This document shows positions 62,207 to 64,000 of a DNA stretch of 64,000 nt, in pieces. This DNA is from G963556115 sp963667375. GTDB taxonomy: Bacteria; Planctomycetota; SZUA-567. Each line of letters starts with the position of its first letter. The stretch's first letter is position 1. The DNA lies in contig OY763323.1 in the NCBI GenBank assembly GCA_963667375.1, forward strand, positions 1,240,001 through 1,304,000, given 5' to 3'. Under the pieces are notes generated by a model. The model saw only the letters and a list, made by a program, of their open reading frames with translations. It was not told the origin of the DNA and searched no databases. The position numbers and the translations under genes are program-made.

Positions 62207-63223
62207 ATGAAAGCTAGTTTGTTTACAGGTGATAAGACCTTTGAATATACTGAGGTGGAAGAGATTCTGCCCGGTCCTGGAGAAGTGCAGGTCAAGGTCG
62301 CATATTGTGGAATTTGTGGTACGGATCTGCATATTTATCAGGGTGCTATGGCGCAGCGCCTGTCTCTACCGCAGGCTATAGGGCATGAGATATCCGGTAC
62401 AGTTGCCAAGATCGGCGAGGGTGTAAGCGGTATGCAGGTAGGCGATAAGGTTACAGTGCGTCCGCTCGACCCTTGTGGAGAATGTCCAGCATGTAAAGCA
62501 GGGCATAGCCACATTTGTCATAATCTGAAGTTTATGGGAATTGATACTATTGGCGGTTTTCAGGAATACTGGACCGTGCCGGCTTTTACAATTCATAAGC
62601 TGCCGGCTAACATTGATCTCAAGACAGCTGCACTTATTGAACCGCTGGCGGTGGCCTGTCATGATGTTCGGCGTTCACGCCTGCAGGCAGGTGAGGATGT
62701 CATGGTGGTTGGAGGTGGACCAATCGGTATTCTGGTGGCGCTGGTTGCCAAACAGTCTGGAGCCCGGGTGATAATTTCTGAAGTTAGTGAGTATCGGCTG
62801 GGAATAGCCAGAAAACTTGGTTTTGAAACGGTGAATCCGCAGGGTGATAATGTTGTGCAATATGTTCAGGAGGCGACCTCTGGAAAGGGTGTGGAGGTTG
62901 TCTTTGAAGTTTCAGGGGTGCAGGCAGGGGTTGATGTGACCTCGGAAATTGTGGCGACACGCGGAAGAATCGTGGTTGTGGCAATTCATGGGCAGAAGCG
63001 TGAGGTAGACCTGTTCCGCTATTTCTGGCGTGAGATAGAAATGATCGGGGTGCGGGTATATGAGCCTGAAGACTTTGATAAGGCTATAGACCTGATAGCC
63101 AGTGCGAAGATAGATCTTAGTGATATTATTACCGAGGTGAAAAATCTGGATGAGATAACCGAGATATTTGAAAATACCTTGAGTAATCCGCAGGCGATGA
63201 AGAGTGTTGTAAAATGCAGCTGA
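62207..63223 (+). CDS. Zinc-dependent alcohol/polyol dehydrogenase (MDR family)
   Basis: 338 residues. The catalytic zinc ligands are in GICGTDLHIYQG and the AIGHEISG segment; the structural zinc has four Cys in CGECPACKAGHSHIC. The NAD(P) fold has VMVVGGGPIGILVALVAKQSGARVIISE, whose acidic end favours NAD. It resembles threonine/sorbitol dehydrogenase-type enzymes, and with the KduD-like gene 57 bases downstream it probably oxidises a sugar acid or polyol. The exact substrate is not readable. AGGAGGAG precedes the ATG at 62207; the longer frame lacks one. Confidence 0.9.
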   Translation: MKASLFTGDKTFEYTEVEEILPGPGEVQVKVAYCGICGTDLHIYQGAMAQRLSLPQAIGHEISGTVAKIGEGVSGMQVGDKVTVRPLDPCGECPACKAGHSHICHNLKFMGIDTIGGFQEYWTVPAFTIHKLPANIDLKTAALIEPLAVACHDVRRSRLQAGEDVMVVGGGPIGILVALVAKQSGARVIISEVSEYRLGIARKLGFETVNPQGDNVVQYVQEATSGKGVEVVFEVSGVQAGVDVTSEIVATRGRIVVVAIHGQKREVDLFRYFWREIEMIGVRVYEPEDFDKAIDLIASAKIDLSDIITEVKNLDEITEIFENTLSNPQAMKSVVKCS

Positions 63224-63280
63224 ATAATTTCCTGATTATATTGGGGATGTAAATATTTAATAAGTTGAAGGAGGACAGAA

Positions 63281-64000
63281 ATGGCAGTATTGGATATGTT
63301 TAGTCTGGAGGGTAAGACTGCACTGGTAACCGGGTGCAAACGTGGTATTGGTATGGGGATGGCGATTGGACTGGCGGAAGCTGGCGCAGATATTATTGGT
63401 GTTTCCGCAACCCTTGAAGAGAATGGCAGCAAGATTGAAAAAGCAGTAACGGCGCTGGGACGTAAATTTACTGGTTATTCCTGTGATTTTGGGGATAGAG
63501 AGGCATTATACGCATTTATTGCCAAGGTTAAGAGTAGCGGCATAATACCCGACATTCTAGTAAATAATGCCGGAACAATTCTGCGCAAGCCGGCGGTTGA
63601 ACATCCAGATGAGTACTGGGACAAAGTACTTGAAGTTAATCTGAGTTCGCAGTTTGTGCTGTCACGTGAATTCGGTAAGGATATGGTTGCCCGCGGTAGC
63701 GGTAAGATAATTTTTACCGCTTCACTCCTTACTTTTCAGGGTGGTATTACTGTGCCTGGATATGCCGCCAGTAAGGGTGGTATTGGTCAGCTGACTATGG
63801 CTCTTGCGAATGAATGGGCAGGTAAGGGTGTACAGGTGAATGCGATAGCTCCCGGATATATTGCAACCGATAATACTCAGGCGCTGCAGGACGATCCTGA
63901 ACGCAGTCAGTCTATCCTAGGACGTATTCCAGCCGGACGCTGGGGTACTCCTGATGATTTTAAAGGACCGATCGTATTTCTTGCTTCAGCGGCTTCAGAT
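63281..64000 (+). CDS. SDR oxidoreductase, KduD-like (3' end outside window)
   Basis: Open frame of 240 codons running off the right edge, so it has no stop here. It is a classical short-chain dehydrogenase: cofactor loop TGCKRGIGMGMA, NNAG in DILVNNAGTILRKPAVEH, catalytic Ser in IIFTASLLTFQGG, and Tyr-x-x-x-Lys in YAASKGG. SLEGKTALVTG at the start, the TFQGG segment after the catalytic Ser, and GYIATDNTQALQDDPERSQSILGRIPAGRWG match 2-deoxy-D-gluconate 3-dehydrogenase / KduD (DKI to KDG) enzymes. AAGGAGGA lies upstream of the ATG. It likely feeds KDG to the kinase at 56-57 kb. Confidence 0.9.
   Translation, partial: MAVLDMFSLEGKTALVTGCKRGIGMGMAIGLAEAGADIIGVSATLEENGSKIEKAVTALGRKFTGYSCDFGDREALYAFIAKVKSSGIIPDILVNNAGTILRKPAVEHPDEYWDKVLEVNLSSQFVLSREFGKDMVARGSGKIIFTASLLTFQGGITVPGYAASKGGIGQLTMALANEWAGKGVQVNAIAPGYIATDNTQALQDDPERSQSILGRIPAGRWGTPDDFKGPIVFLASAASD

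Overview
The window looks like a chromosomal segment of a Gram-negative, flagellated, probably anaerobic, sugar-degrading bacterium. Evidence for this: a SurA/PpiD-like periplasmic chaperone and an AsmA-type envelope protein (two membranes), FliM/FliN, CheD and a chemoreceptor (motility), and a family II CBS-DRTGG pyrophosphatase, a PocR-domain kinase and a DUF1638 protein (families common in anaerobes). The uronate-isomerase-like protein resembles a branch I associate with Planctomycetes and relatives, so I lean towards the PVC group, perhaps Lentisphaerota. That placement is inference. I saw no tRNA, rRNA, insertion sequence, integrase or CRISPR array.

Layout. 1-6360 (+): F-type ATP synthase genes atpF(partial)-H-A-G-D-C, closed by a strong terminator. 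6600-11000: unknown genes: an exported protein, a tiny Cys-rich protein, a stand-alone ATP-grasp protein, and a MarR regulator overlapping a PH-like protein behind a perfect 34-bp palindrome. 11274-15674 (+): a giant AsmA-like protein. 15793-21945: signalling and motility genes: a CBS-GGDEF protein, FapA with a pseudo-receiver, McsA, a uronate-isomerase-like protein lacking its HxH metal motif, and a CheD-receiver fusion. 22013-29243: SurA-like chaperone, tgt, and an operon folD-hydrolase-purD-tsaC (-). 29406-33577 (-): fliN, fliM, an FtsB-like protein and pyk.

33816-39345: a ROK repressor divergent from a ribose-type sugar ABC transporter (binding protein, permease, ATPase). A long inverted repeat in the 0.6-kb gap overlaps a plausible promoter. 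39802-45415: chemoreceptor, small acidic protein, double GNAT acetyltransferase, and the tsaD-pcm pair. 45416-49267 (-): a 1283-residue hybrid kinase whose stop codon abuts that of pcm. 49544-53713 (+): a GC-rich block with a DUF1638-oxoprolinase fusion and argG. 53973-55751 (-): an AT-rich TPR membrane protein built from near-identical 102-bp repeats. 56003-57257 (-): a KDG-type sugar kinase with two nested hairpins just past its stop. 57513-64000 (+): inorganic pyrophosphatase, IclR regulator, a decayed sugar-ABC ATPase without partners, a zinc dehydrogenase, and a KduD-like SDR running off the edge.

How the genes work together. The 56-64 kb stretch (KDG kinase, IclR regulator, zinc dehydrogenase, KduD-like SDR) reads as a hexuronate or 2-keto-3-deoxygluconate catabolic locus. 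The ROK-ABC block is a sugar uptake locus. pyk and the ATP synthase are core energy metabolism. The most unusual points are a FolD changed at three catalytic positions and coupled to an OleB-like hydrolase, an ABC ATPase with an eroded second half, a uronate-isomerase relative without its HxH motif, an overlapping promoter-palindrome at marR, and nested inverted repeats near 56.1 kb.
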